Below, one piece after another: positions 51,748 to 64,000 of a DNA stretch of 64,000 nt. Under the pieces are notes generated by a model. The model did no database searches and was not told the DNA's origin. It saw nothing but the letters and a program-made list of their open reading frames with translations. The translations under genes were made by a program, and so were the position numbers. Source of the stretch: Desulfocurvibacter africanus subsp. africanus DSM 2603 (GTDB lineage Bacteria; Desulfobacterota; Desulfovibrionia; Desulfovibrionales; Desulfovibrionaceae); the NCBI RefSeq assembly GCF_000422545.1, contig NZ_AULZ01000005.1:186001-250000 (forward strand). Reading direction: 5' to 3'. The first letter of the stretch is position 1, and every line of letters starts with the position of its first letter.

Positions 51748-52266
51748 TCAATACCCGGTCAGCGCCTCCAACCGACGGCGGAAGCGGCGCGCCTCGGGCG
51801 AATCGATGAGCGGGCAGGCCAACCAGAGATGCTGCAGGAAATCCTGGCGGCCCTTGGGCGAGATATGCACGTGGGCCCTGCGGCCGTCCTTGCTTCGATA
51901 ATCGATGCGCAGGCGGCGCAGGGACCAGGCCGGCGCGCTCGCGGAGCTGCTGGTAAGCTCTGCTCCATCGATACGCGCCAGCGGGATGACCTGGCGCAGG
52001 AAGCCGTGTTTGACGATCAGGCTCGTGTCCGTCAGCTCGTAGCGGATGGGCACGCCGATGGCCAGCAAACCTAGCCCGGCCAGGAGTGGCGGCAACAGGA
52101 TAATGAGCGCCGAGGATTTCTCTTCGGCCGGAGCGTCGTACAGGTGCCAGATTCCGCCAAGCAGCGGGAGCATGAGAGCCGTGCCGATGGTGACGGCTAT
52201 CCACAAATCCACTCTGCTGGGGTACGTCTTTGACTCGTGTGTGCGGGCTTCCTGCGTGCGGGCCAT
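51748..52266 (-). CDS. PH-like domain membrane protein
   Basis: The 172-residue protein has two membrane helices (LWIAVTIGTALMLPLLGGIWHLY and ALIILLPPLLAGLGLLAIGV), then a small bacterial PH-type beta domain (IRYELTDTSLIVKHGFLRQVIPLARIDGAELT, SLRRLRIDYRSK). The ATG at 52266 has GGAG four to five bases upstream and is better than the one at 52281. Related proteins (YdbS/YnzG type) have unclear roles. It lies immediately downstream of the pseudouridine synthase gene. Confidence 0.7.
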   Translation of the reverse strand: MARTQEARTHESKTYPSRVDLWIAVTIGTALMLPLLGGIWHLYDAPAEEKSSALIILLPPLLAGLGLLAIGVPIRYELTDTSLIVKHGFLRQVIPLARIDGAELTSSSASAPAWSLRRLRIDYRSKDGRRAHVHISPKGRQDFLQHLWLACPLIDSPEARRFRRRLEALTGY

Positions 52267-52277
52267 ATGTCTCCTGA

Positions 52278-53171
52278 TCAAGCCAGACCTTCCGGCGGCA
52301 TGTAGTCCTGCGGCCAGTCGGGCAACAAGGTAAACTCCCGGTCCGGGAGCCGGAGTTTCCAGGCATGCAAGAGCAGGTGAGTCGCATGCGGGCGGCGTCC
52401 GTACTTGCGGTCGCCCAGCACGGGATGGCCGCGGCTGGCCAGCTGGATGCGGATCTGATGCGTGCGGCCGGTGAGCAGTTCCACCGCCAGCAAGGTGGCG
52501 TCGGGCCGGCGCGCCATAGGGCGTACGCGAGCCAGGGCCAGCTTGCCCTGCTCGCCATCCGGCGCGTTGTCAGCGCCGATGCGCACGTGGGCCCGGCCGT
52601 CCTTGATGATATGGTCCCGCAGCAGGATTTGACCCTGCTCGGGCCATTGGCCCTGAACCCAGGCCAGATATGTCTTGTCCACGCCGCCCGAGGCGAACAG
52701 GTCGCCCAGGCGGCGCACGCTTTGGTAGGTCTTGCCGGCCACCAGCAGGCCCGAGGTGTCCATGTCCAGGCGGTGGGCGCAGGAGGGCATGAAATCGGCG
52801 CCGGCGTACAGGGCCTTCAGTCGAGTCTGCACCGAGTCTGTCAGGCCGGAGCCGGGCTGGCTGGCCAGGCCAGCGGGCTTGGCGATGACGAGCAGTTCGT
52901 CGTCCTCGTGGATGATGGTCAGGGGCCGCGCGCGCAGGGGCTGGCCTTCGGGCTCTACGACCGCCTCATACGGCGGCACACGCACGGTCTGGCCCGCTTC
53001 CAGGCGGTCAAAGGGCTTGGCGCGGCGGCCATCCACGCGCAACTGCCCCGTGCGCAGCCACTTCATGACCAGGGCTCGCGGCACGCCCTTGCCGAGCCTG
53101 CGCTCAAGGAACTGGAGCAGCTTGTGGCCCGCTTCGGCCGGAGTGACTTCTATGTGGCTGACGGACGGCAT
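52278..53171 (-). CDS. RluA-family pseudouridine synthase
   Basis: The 297-residue protein has an S4-like N-terminal region (LLQFLERRLGKGVPRALVMKWLRTGQLRVDGRR) and the catalytic core with the essential aspartate in SCAHRLDMDTSGLLV. The motif LLTGRTHQIRIQLASRGHPVLGD is also complete. It isomerises uridines in 23S rRNA (RluC/RluD type); which sites are modified cannot be told. The ATG at 53171 is taken as start. A strong terminator for the upstream SBP gene lies between, so it needs its own promoter. Confidence 0.9.
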   Translation of the reverse strand: MPSVSHIEVTPAEAGHKLLQFLERRLGKGVPRALVMKWLRTGQLRVDGRRAKPFDRLEAGQTVRVPPYEAVVEPEGQPLRARPLTIIHEDDELLVIAKPAGLASQPGSGLTDSVQTRLKALYAGADFMPSCAHRLDMDTSGLLVAGKTYQSVRRLGDLFASGGVDKTYLAWVQGQWPEQGQILLRDHIIKDGRAHVRIGADNAPDGEQGKLALARVRPMARRPDATLLAVELLTGRTHQIRIQLASRGHPVLGDRKYGRRPHATHLLLHAWKLRLPDREFTLLPDWPQDYMPPEGLA

Positions 53172-53184
53172 GATTGAAACCAAA

Positions 53185-53212
53185 GACGCCGGAAGGTTCG
53201 CCTTCCGGCGTC
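53185..53212 (-). terminator. Terminator of the binding-protein gene
   Basis: GACGCCGGAAGG (53185-53196) and CCTTCCGGCGTC (53201-53212) form a perfect 12-bp stem closed by TTCG (UUCG in plus-sense RNA, CGAA on the minus strand). On the minus strand it is followed by TTTGGTTTC. It sits five bases past the SBP stop. Confidence 0.88.
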
Positions 53213-53217
53213 CCAGC

Positions 53218-54381
53218 TTACTTGGCCAGGGTGAACTTTCCGTTCCTTACCATCAGCATGGCCAGGGAATCGGTGTCCAGGCCGTTGTGATCCTCGGGGC
53301 CGGTGGTGAACACGCCGGAGATGCCTACAACGCCCTTGGCGCTCTCCAGGGCCTGGCGCAGGGCCTCGGGGTCGGCCTTGCCAGCCCTGGTCAGGGCGTC
53401 CTTGAGCAGGAGCACGGCATCATAGGCATAGCCCGAGTGCGTGTTGATGGGGAACTGCCTGTCCAGGCCGCGGCGGGCATACTCGGCCAGAAACTTGGTG
53501 ATGAGCGCCCTCTGAGGGTCGCTGCCGGACAGCTCGGCCGGAATCATGATCTTGGTGCCGGGCATGAGCACGCCCTCGGCCGCCGGGCCTGCAAGCTCAA
53601 CGAACTTGGGATCGGGCTGGCCGTGGGACTGGATGATGAGCGGCTTCTGGCCCGGCAGGGTGTGAAAGTTCTTGCTGGCGATGGCCCCGGCCGGGCCGAT
53701 GGTCCAGACAATGACCGCCTCGGGCTTGGCAATGGCGAGCTTGAAGGCCTGGGCCGAGAAATCGTTGCCCTTGGCGTCCATCACCTCGGAAGCCACCACG
53801 TTCAGGCCGAACTCCGGGGCAAGTTTTTGGAGCTGCTCGGCGCCGTCCTTGCCGAAGCCGTCGGTAGCCGTAAGCAAGGCGATGCGCGTAACGCCCTTGG
53901 CCTTGAGATGGGTGTAGATCTTGCGCACGGCCGTGGAGGTGCGCTGAGGCACCTTGAAGGTCCACTTGTACGGCCCGAAGCGGCCGCCGGCGATGACGGG
54001 ATCGCCGCCCACGGTCATGAGCACGGGTACGCCGCGCCCCTCGATATACTGCTTCATGGCCATGCCCGAGCCCGTGCTGGTGGGTCCGATGATGGCCAGC
54101 ACCTTGTCCTGCTCCACGAGCTTGCGGGCATTGCGCAGAGCCAGGTTGGCGTCGGACTCGGTATCATAGATGATCAGCTTGAGCTTCTTGCCCAGCACGC
54201 CGCCGGCGGCGTTGATCTCCTCCACGGCCATCTCGGCCACCAAACGGCTGGGCGTGCCCACGAAGGCAGCCGGGCCGGACTCGGCGAACAGCCCGCCCAC
54301 GAGGATAACGTCTTCGGCCATGGCGGAAGCAGGCGCGGCAATCAGGAACATGATCAGGACAAGCAGCGCTCTATGCAACAT
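53218..54381 (-). CDS. ABC transporter substrate-binding protein (branched-chain amino acid type)
   Basis: The 387-residue protein has a signal peptide MLHRALLVLIMFLIAAPASAMA and no lipobox cysteine. The type I fold begins VILVGGLFAESGPAAFVGTPSRLVAEMAVEEINAAGGVLGKKL and includes AIIGPTSTGSGMAMKQYIEGRGVPV. It probably binds Leu/Ile/Val or a related organic acid. No permease or ATPase gene is adjacent. A terminator follows and repeats lie upstream. Confidence 0.9.
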   Translation of the reverse strand: MLHRALLVLIMFLIAAPASAMAEDVILVGGLFAESGPAAFVGTPSRLVAEMAVEEINAAGGVLGKKLKLIIYDTESDANLALRNARKLVEQDKVLAIIGPTSTGSGMAMKQYIEGRGVPVLMTVGGDPVIAGGRFGPYKWTFKVPQRTSTAVRKIYTHLKAKGVTRIALLTATDGFGKDGAEQLQKLAPEFGLNVVASEVMDAKGNDFSAQAFKLAIAKPEAVIVWTIGPAGAIASKNFHTLPGQKPLIIQSHGQPDPKFVELAGPAAEGVLMPGTKIMIPAELSGSDPQRALITKFLAEYARRGLDRQFPINTHSGYAYDAVLLLKDALTRAGKADPEALRQALESAKGVVGISGVFTTGPEDHNGLDTDSLAMLMVRNGKFTLAK

Positions 54382-54758
54382 GTGAATTATCTCCCGTTTC
54401 GGTCACCAAATACGATTGAGGCGTGAAGCGTCAAGGAAAATGTCTCGCGGGGCATTGGCATCAAACCGCGCGGGTGGATGCTGGAGTGAAGAGGCAGGAT
54501 CATTTCGGATAAGCCCCCTGACCCGTGCGCTTAGAGCATTTTGCTTTTGAAAATGCTCTCTAGCCATGTGTCGGCATGGCTTGCCGCCGCGTAGGCGTAG
54601 GCGCAATTCACTTGCGCCGCCAACGCCGGAGCGGGCGTCTTAAAAGCCATCTGCTCTAGTTGGCAGGCACTACAGACGAAGCCAGCAAATTTCCCCTGTC
54701 CCTCTTTCCATCGATAGCAAGCCTGCTATGCTGGCCGGAAAACCAGGAGGCGGCAGAC
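54382..54758. other. Intergenic region containing MITE-like copy 2
   Basis: Apart from the 127-bp element at 54532-54658, no gene or clear promoter is visible. The divergent promoters for the binding-protein gene and the small-gene pair should lie at the two ends. Confidence 0.4.
54532..54658 (-). mobile_element. MITE-like 130-bp element, copy 2
   Basis: This is the same element as at 49838 in the opposite orientation: it starts TTAGAGCATTTTGCTTTTGA and ends ATCTGCTCTA. The hairpin near the left end is partly degraded (GAAAATGCTCTCTAGCCATG). The middle GGCGCAATTCACTTGCGCC stem is intact. Confidence 0.8.
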
Positions 54759-55007
54759 ATGCCCGACAAAAGGCAAGTCGAGCGCGAGGCCGAGCAGGCC
54801 AACAAGGAATTGCGCGACAAGCGCGGTTCCTCGGAGGGCTACGAAGAGGCTCCGGGCATGGAGTTCGAGCGCATGCGCGTGCCTCAGGGCGCGGGCGTGG
54901 GAACATGGAGCAGGCAGAAGGCCAAGGAACGCAAGTCGGCTGATGGCAAGGTGGAGCAGGAGATGGAGGAGTTGAAGCGTCAGCGCGAAGAGGAGCAGGA
55001 GCCATGA
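54759..55007 (+). CDS. Small charged protein, unknown function
   Basis: The 82-residue, highly charged and probably largely helical or disordered protein (MPDKRQVEREAEQANKEL, then QEMEELKRQREEEQEP) has no recognisable domain. AGGAGG eight bases before the ATG at 54759 supports the start; the reading from 54660 is unsupported. Its stop overlaps the next small gene as ATGA. Similar hydrophilic proteins are often stress related, but nothing here shows that. Confidence 0.6.
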   Translation: MPDKRQVEREAEQANKELRDKRGSSEGYEEAPGMEFERMRVPQGAGVGTWSRQKAKERKSADGKVEQEMEELKRQREEEQEP

Positions 55008-55198
55008 CCAAGAAAAAATCGGCAGTCGAAGCCGCTGACGAGATACGCCGCGAGCAGGGCCGCGAACCCGGCGAGGAAATCGAAGCCCAGGCCGAGCATC
55101 AGGACCCCGAGGAACGACTAGGTCATCAGGGGCCACTGGAGGATCGGGAAAGCTACGAGCGGAGAACGCGCCGCAAAGGTTGCGGAGAACGGCGCTGA
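55004..55198 (+). CDS. Small charged protein, unknown function
   Basis: The 64-residue, Glu/Arg-rich protein (MTKKKSAVEAADEIRREQG) starts inside the stop codon of the previous gene and has GGAG-type sequence upstream. No motif is recognised. Translational coupling suggests the pair works together. Confidence 0.55.
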   Translation: MTKKKSAVEAADEIRREQGREPGEEIEAQAEHQDPEERLGHQGPLEDRESYERRTRRKGCGERR

Positions 55199-55413
55199 AG
55201 ACCTGGGCTCGCCAAGGCTGCTTGTCCGGAGCCGTGGATACCTTCGCGTTTTCCTGCCCTCATCGGTTCAGTGCTGGCCAACCCTGGACCTGCGCAACTT
55301 ATGGCGGATTGCCGTAGCGGCAGTGAAGCCTTCTCTCAAGACCCGCCTGACACCGGATCGCAACGAAGAACGAGCCGCGCCTGGTTTAATTTGTCATTTC
55401 ACAGGAGGCCGTC

Positions 55414-55578
55414 ATGTCCAAGCTTGCGCTGTTTCTGCTCGTGCTTCTGGCTCTGGCCCTGATCTTCTGGGTCCTGGAGGCTATTCACATAGGACCGCAA
55501 AGTCTGCGCATCGGGGCTTACTCGGTGCTGGCCCTGGTGGCCGTGGGTTTGCTGGCCCGTTTGGCCATCCGCAAGTAA
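55414..55578 (+). CDS. Small membrane protein, 54 residues
   Basis: An ATG preceded by AGGAGG (seven bases) opens a 54-codon frame with two hydrophobic helices: LALFLLVLLALALIFWVLEAI and SVLALVAVGLLARLAI, joined by HIGPQSLRIGAY. It ends in RK. It was found by reading the strand directly, because it is short. The topology and ribosome binding site make it a likely real inner-membrane miniprotein of unknown role. Confidence 0.7.
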   Translation: MSKLALFLLVLLALALIFWVLEAIHIGPQSLRIGAYSVLALVAVGLLARLAIRK

Positions 55579-55745
55579 AAGCGGAGCAACGCACCATACC
55601 ACCCATGCGCATTCAGCCTCGACCCATGCATGCGCATTTAAGCTCTGTAAGCTTTCATCAAAAGGCATCCAGGTGATGTCTTGGGTTTTTCCGATGAACA
55701 AATAATTCCATGGCGAGGCCCTTGAACGTAACCTGCTTTCAACGA

Positions 55746-55820
55746 GGTGGCATAGCCAAGAGGAAGGCGGGGGGTCTGCAACACTCCCTTGGTTTGGTTC
55801 AACTCCAAATGCCACCTCCA
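55746..55820 (+). tRNA. tRNA-Cys (GCA)
   Basis: The 75-nt cloverleaf has acceptor GGTGGCA/TGCCACC, T8-A9, D arm GCC..GGC with GG in the loop, anticodon stem GGGGT/ACTCC with loop CTGCAAC (anticodon GCA, 55778-55780), T arm TTTGG-TTCAACT-CCAAA, discriminator T73 and encoded CCA. The D loop is one base short and one extra G precedes the anticodon stem compared with typical bacterial tRNA-Cys. U73 and the overall match to tRNA-Cys make the identity clear. Confidence 0.93.
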
Positions 55821-55833
55821 CTTCCGATTCCAA

Positions 55834-55866
55834 CAGCGGCCGGCAAAACGCCGGCCGCTGCTTTTG
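55834..55866 (+). terminator. Terminator after tRNA-Cys
   Basis: CAGCGGCCGGC (55834-55844) pairs perfectly with GCCGGCCGCTG (55850-55860) across an AAAAC loop and is followed by CTTTTG. It ends the tRNA transcript. Confidence 0.9.
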
Positions 55867-55898
55867 TGCAATACGCTAAAGCTTGGTCGCTAAAAGTT

Positions 55899-55943
55899 AA
55901 AATGATGGGATAGCCTGGCAAAAAGAGGCTATCCCATCATTTT
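55899..55943. terminator. Second strong hairpin downstream of tRNA-Cys
   Basis: An 18-bp perfect stem, AAAATGATGGGATAGCCT (55899-55916) with its complement at 55926-55943, has a 9-nt A-rich loop. Each side ends in a T/A run, so it could terminate in either direction. Confidence 0.75.
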
Positions 55944-55972
55944 ATAGCAGTTTGCAAAAAGAAACGAGAAAA

Positions 55973-56039
55973 TGCGGGTCCAGGGAAATCATTTCCCTGG
56001 CGGGTGAGAGTCCGAGAGAGGGCAGCGCCCTCTCTCGGG
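55973..56039 (-). repeat. Two-hairpin dispersed repeat near tRNA-Cys
   Basis: GCGGGTCCAGGGAAATCATT then CCCTGG forms the first stem, and GAGAGGGCAGCGCCCTCTC the second, joined by CGGGTGAGAGTCC. It is almost identical to the copy at 31217. Confidence 0.85.
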
Positions 56040-56056
56040 TCAAATGCTAGTTGCTC

Positions 56057-56184
56057 TAGAGCAGATTGCTTTTAAGACGCCCGCTCCGGCGTTGACGGCG
56101 CAAGTGAATTGCGCCTACGCCTACGCGGCGGCAAGCCATGCCGACGCATGGCTTGCAGAGCATTTTCAAAAGCAAAATGCTCTA
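56057..56184 (+). mobile_element. MITE-like 130-bp element, copy 3
   Basis: It runs from TAGAGCAGATTGCTTTTAAG to CAAAAGCAAAATGCTCTA and is nearly identical to copy 1 along its length. It starts 17 bp after a two-hairpin repeat in the same relative orientation as at 49776/49838. Confidence 0.85.
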
Positions 56185-56292
56185 ATCCGCAGATGAACCG
56201 CACGGGGCAAAAGACACGCCTTGCCTGGAAATGGCCCAGACAAGTTGGACCTGCGCAGGCCCAAGCCCTTCCCGGCTCTTGCTCGTGCTGAT

Positions 56293-57189
56293 CTACAGCT
56301 TCCTATAGAATCTTCCTTCCTCATCCGGTCGGGCCACCAGATCCTCGGGATTCATTTCCTCGATGACGGGCTTGGGCCGCGTTTTATGGGAAAGGATTTC
56401 CTTGTCCAGGTAATCCAGCTTGACCTCCACGGCCAGCGGATTGGGATGGGAGCTGCTCACGGATTCCAGGAGATCCCTGGCCTTATCCAACTCACCGAAG
56501 TGGATGAGCACGTCGGCAAGCAGGCACGTGGCCACGGCATGATCCTCGCTCGGCAGATCGCCCGAGGCCAGGACCTCTTCCAGCATCTTGCGCGACTTGT
56601 CCCAATTCTCCAGGAAGGTGTAGGTCATGGCCAGATCATACTTGCAGGCGGCCACGGACTTGGAGTCCTTCAAACCCTTCATGCCGTACGCCAGCGTCTC
56701 GCGGGCCATGTCGTAGTTGTGCATGGCCCTGTAGGCCCGGGCCATGCGCAGCAGGAAAGGCCATTGGCTGTCCACTTGCTGGCCCGAGAGCCGACGGCCC
56801 TTGGCCCACTTCTCGATGGCCTTGTCCCATTGTTTCTGTTCCGCATAGAAATCGCCGATGCGCTGGAGCACGTAGGCGGCCTTTTCCTGGTCCTCGCCGT
56901 ATTCCAGCAGCATGGCCTCCAGCAGGATAACTCCCTTTTCCTGATCGTTCTTTATGGAAAAGGTTATATCCAAGAGTCGGCCCCAGGCCTCCCAGCGGGC
57001 CGGGTGCTGCGAATGCTCCTGCAGGAAGCGCTCGTAGTCGGCCTCGGCCTCCAGGTACAGGCCCTGGTTGTAGGCGTTTCTGGCCTTTTCCAGCCTCACG
57101 GACGCGGCATCCTTTCCGTCGCCGCAGCCGGCGGCGAGCGTAAGGCTCAATCCCACGGCCAATATGATGCGTTTCAGAGCTTTGGGCAT
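56293..57189 (-). CDS. TPR-like lipoprotein
   Basis: The 298-residue protein has signal peptide MPKALKRIILAVGLSLTLAAGC with lipidation at Cys22, followed by several tetratricopeptide-type helical pairs (YNQGLYLEAEADYERFLQEH; AAYVLQRIGDFYAEQKQWDKAIEKWAKG; LLADVLIHFGELDKARDLL). It is probably a periplasmic scaffold. It follows gyrA by 37 bp and may be cotranscribed. The ATG at 57189 gives a proper lipobox, and GGAG lies upstream; the reading to 57258 overlaps gyrA and is not used. Confidence 0.82.
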   Translation of the reverse strand: MPKALKRIILAVGLSLTLAAGCGDGKDAASVRLEKARNAYNQGLYLEAEADYERFLQEHSQHPARWEAWGRLLDITFSIKNDQEKGVILLEAMLLEYGEDQEKAAYVLQRIGDFYAEQKQWDKAIEKWAKGRRLSGQQVDSQWPFLLRMARAYRAMHNYDMARETLAYGMKGLKDSKSVAACKYDLAMTYTFLENWDKSRKMLEEVLASGDLPSEDHAVATCLLADVLIHFGELDKARDLLESVSSSHPNPLAVEVKLDYLDKEILSHKTRPKPVIEEMNPEDLVARPDEEGRFYRKL

Positions 57190-57226
57190 TGCTCCATTCT
57201 CCGGAGAGGTTCCGTCCTCGCCGCGG

Positions 57227-59710
<2,484 letters not shown>

Positions 59711-59733
59711 TTACTCTCCCTAGTCTGGAACCG

Positions 59734-59785
59734 AGGGGAAACCTTTCTGAAGAAAGGTTCTCCCCCCGGACCCCCTTTCCAAAGA
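59734..59785. repeat. Variant two-hairpin repeat between gyrB and gyrA
   Basis: AACCTTTCTGAAGAAAGGTT is a perfect short hairpin, followed by CTCCCCCCGGACCCCCTTT, the 'GGGTCCGGGGGG' end of the repeat family in reverse. A second GC hairpin follows at about 59815-59845. It lies in the 153-bp gap between gyrB and gyrA. Confidence 0.65.
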
Positions 59786-59863
59786 CTTTTAGTATCTTTG
59801 AAAGCCCTCAAGGGCCGGGGAAGCTTGCTCCCTTGGCCGCCGGAGGCTGATGAACTACAAGCC

Positions 59864-62290
<2,427 letters not shown>

Positions 62291-63454
62291 TTAGTCGTTT
62301 TCCTCTTTAAAGTAAGTCTCTTCGACGATCTTCATGGGCATGATGATGACCAGGTAGTCCTTGTCCTGTTCGCTCCTGATGCCGCAGGGGCCTTCGGAGC
62401 CGGTCAGGGTGAAGCTCACCTGGTCGGAGCTGTAATGCCCAAGAATCTCGATTAGGTTGCGGGTCGGGAAGGCGATTTTCTCCAACTCCCCGGCAAATAC
62501 CACTTGAATGGACTCCGAGGCCTGTCCCACGTCCTGGCCTTGGGAAAAGAGCGTCAACTCCTGGCCGTTGAACACGAAGTTCACGCAGCGGTTGGTCTCG
62601 GAATTGAAAATCATGATGCGGTCCAGTGACTCGATCATTTCCGTGCGCGCGAAACTGAGGGATGACGCGCCATTGCCCTGCACCTTGGCCAGGAAGCCCT
62701 GATAGTCCGGATATTGATAATAGGACAGCGGCAGACTGAAGGTCTCGCGCCGGTCACCGGTGCGGCAGAACAACCGCTTGTCGCTTATGGCCAGCTCAAT
62801 CTCGTCGGCGGTCAGCCATTTCTTGAGTTCAGAGACGTATTTCTTCTGCACCAGGATGCCGTTTTCCGGGAGCAAGCCGGCGATGTCGTCATTCACGAAG
62901 CGTACCATGGCGAATTGATGGCCATTCAGGCCGCAAACTTCCACCACCTTCTCGCCTTCCACGTCCTTGGCCACCATGTTCATGCAGGCGATGGCCTCCA
63001 TGGTGTCCTCGTCGCTGATGCAGAAGGCCACGCGATCGATGAGCTCCTGGAGGAAATCGCCCGACCAGAAAACGCCGCCGCTTTCCGGGTAGTCGGAAAA
63101 CTTCTGGAACCAGGAAGGATCGTTGACCGGCAGCTTGTATTTGCGGCTGCCCTGCTCGATTATAGCATTCTTGGTGGCCTCATCGGTGCGGATGGTTATC
63201 TGGCCAGAAGGCAGTTTGCGCATCAGATCGTAGAAAGCCCTGCCCTGTACGCCGGCCAGACCCTCTTGCACGATCTCCGCCTTATAGCTGCCGCAGAACT
63301 CCAGGTTCGAGTCCGTGGCCATGATCTTGAGCGCCCCGTCCTCTGCCTTGAGCCAGATGGTTCTCAGGAATGCCGCCCCCGTCTTGGCCGGGATGATGCT
63401 CGCCGACTTCTGCAGGCCTTCGATGATATCATCTCGGAATACTCTTACAAACAT
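62291..63454 (-). CDS. dnaN: DNA polymerase III sliding clamp (beta subunit)
   Basis: The 387-residue protein has three clamp domains and the terminal MPMKIVEETYFKEEND. Dimeric rings tether polymerase III to DNA. It is downstream of dnaA by 135 bp and is followed directly by gyrB, with no recF between. 'AAGGAGATATC' precedes the start, a strong ribosome binding site. Confidence 0.96.
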   Translation of the reverse strand: MFVRVFRDDIIEGLQKSASIIPAKTGAAFLRTIWLKAEDGALKIMATDSNLEFCGSYKAEIVQEGLAGVQGRAFYDLMRKLPSGQITIRTDEATKNAIIEQGSRKYKLPVNDPSWFQKFSDYPESGGVFWSGDFLQELIDRVAFCISDEDTMEAIACMNMVAKDVEGEKVVEVCGLNGHQFAMVRFVNDDIAGLLPENGILVQKKYVSELKKWLTADEIELAISDKRLFCRTGDRRETFSLPLSYYQYPDYQGFLAKVQGNGASSLSFARTEMIESLDRIMIFNSETNRCVNFVFNGQELTLFSQGQDVGQASESIQVVFAGELEKIAFPTRNLIEILGHYSSDQVSFTLTGSEGPCGIRSEQDKDYLVIIMPMKIVEETYFKEEND

Positions 63455-63589
63455 GATATCTCCTTGTTGTTAGCTGTAGAGGGCGGTCACTTCGTGCATA
63501 AGTGGATCAACTGTCTATTTAAACAGGAGAAACAAGGAACACGGTAAGGCACCCTAAAGGAACTTTCGAGCATCGCGGAAGGCGACATT
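63455..63589. other. dnaA-dnaN gap
   Basis: The 135 bp hold the dnaN leader. No cluster of DnaA boxes or AT-rich unwinding element is visible, so the origin is probably upstream of dnaA, outside the window. Confidence 0.5.
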
Positions 63590-64000
63590 TCAGATTTCCT
63601 CCTGAGAGAGGCACTTCTCGCGTAAACTTATCAACAGGCGTTTCATATCCGGGTCATCCTGCTGCAATTCCTTTATCTTTTTCACGGCGTAAAGAACAGT
63701 GGAGTGGTCCTTGCCGCCGAAGAGCCGGCCCAGGGCCGGATATGAGCTGCCCAGGAGCTTGCGGCACAGATACATGGCCATCTGTCTGGCCATGACCACT
63801 TCCTGGTGCCGGCGGCTGCCCGTGACGTCCTTGACCGGCAGCTTGAAGTGGTCGGCCACGGCCTTGAGCACGGCCTCGGGCGTGAGGGCCGGCTTGGTCA
63901 CGTCCTCGGTGTGGCTGAGGATTTGCTCGAACTCGCGCTCGCGGATGTCGCGGTTCATCAGCTCCTTGAAGGCGAACAGCTTGAGCAGGATGCCTTGCAA
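63590..64000 (-). CDS. dnaA: Chromosomal replication initiator DnaA, C-terminal part (partial)
   Basis: The 136 visible residues form the end of AAA+ domain III and domain IV, the DNA-binding helix-turn-helix (DVTGSRRHQEVVMARQMAMYLCRKLLG; ALGRLFGGKDHSTVLYAVKKI). The gene runs off the right edge, so its start is not here; the TTG at the edge is an internal leucine. It heads the dnaA-dnaN-gyrB-gyrA cluster. Confidence 0.96.
   Translation of the reverse strand: MQGILLKLFAFKELMNRDIREREFEQILSHTEDVTKPALTPEAVLKAVADHFKLPVKDVTGSRRHQEVVMARQMAMYLCRKLLGSSYPALGRLFGGKDHSTVLYAVKKIKELQQDDPDMKRLLISLREKCLSQEEI

Larger units (their letters stand above)
55821..56292. other. Gene-free stretch after tRNA-Cys
   Basis: This 472-bp region holds, in order, two strong hairpins, a two-hairpin repeat (55973) and MITE-like copy 3 (56057), then about 110 bp before the lipoprotein stop. 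No protein gene is visible. It is the densest repeat cluster in the window. Confidence 0.6.

Noticed and set aside
63455-63650. Replication origin between dnaA and dnaN.
   Set aside because: Only one imperfect DnaA-box-like TTATCAACA is seen, inside dnaA itself. No AT-rich unwinding element or box cluster.

Overview
The window is about 63% GC chromosomal DNA from a Gram-negative anaerobe. It most resembles the Desulfovibrionaceae (sulfate-reducing Desulfobacterota). That placement is inferred from a DcrA-like haem-containing chemoreceptor next to a tetrahaem cytochrome c, many periplasmic-binding-protein and sensor-kinase genes, a dnaA-dnaN-gyrB-gyrA cluster without recF, and hairpin-rich dispersed repeats. 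No rRNA or other species marker is present, so the species is not assigned.

Layout. The 3' end of topA (2-250) is followed by an EcsC-family gene and a TetR regulator/AhpD-like pair that share one operator sequence. A long minus-strand block (2825-21204) holds a complete type II secretion system (gspC-D-E-F, a second GspC-like gene, a GspA-GspB fusion, gspG-H-I-J-K-L-M-N). Upstream of it lie a TPR lipoprotein and two glycosyltransferases. The plus-strand block 21617-28784 looks like one operon: ligand-binding lipoprotein, histidine kinase, REC-STAS response regulator, periplasmic thioredoxin, a GAF/coiled-coil/membrane/rhodanese protein, a MauE/DoxX membrane protein and a small lipoprotein. 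Next come a peroxiredoxin, a zinc-ribbon miniprotein, a cysteine-desulfidase-family gene and a 1400-residue acyl-CoA-dehydratase-activase-like protein. A TetR-RND efflux operon occupies 36028-41296.

From 41.4 to 42.5 kb is an AT-rich island with a decayed HEPN-type gene carrying two in-frame stops. It is followed by a DHCW cupin, the haem-MCP/tetrahaem cytochrome operon, gluQRS, an unusual palindrome with a possible small RNA, dapF, an MFS transporter, ftsEX, a PH-like membrane protein, a pseudouridine synthase, a branched-chain-amino-acid-type binding protein, three tiny genes and a tRNA-Cys(GCA). The right end is the replication cluster on the minus strand: a TPR lipoprotein, gyrA, gyrB, dnaN and the C-terminal part of dnaA.

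Two dispersed repeat families run through the intergenic DNA: a roughly 70-bp two-hairpin element (at least eight copies or variants) and a roughly 130-bp MITE-like element (three copies). Two-hairpin elements have also entered the gsp operon and are translated as part of the GspJ and GspK prepilin leaders. The most system-like novelties are the 21.6-28.8 kb redox/ligand signalling operon and the cytochrome-haem-MCP pair.
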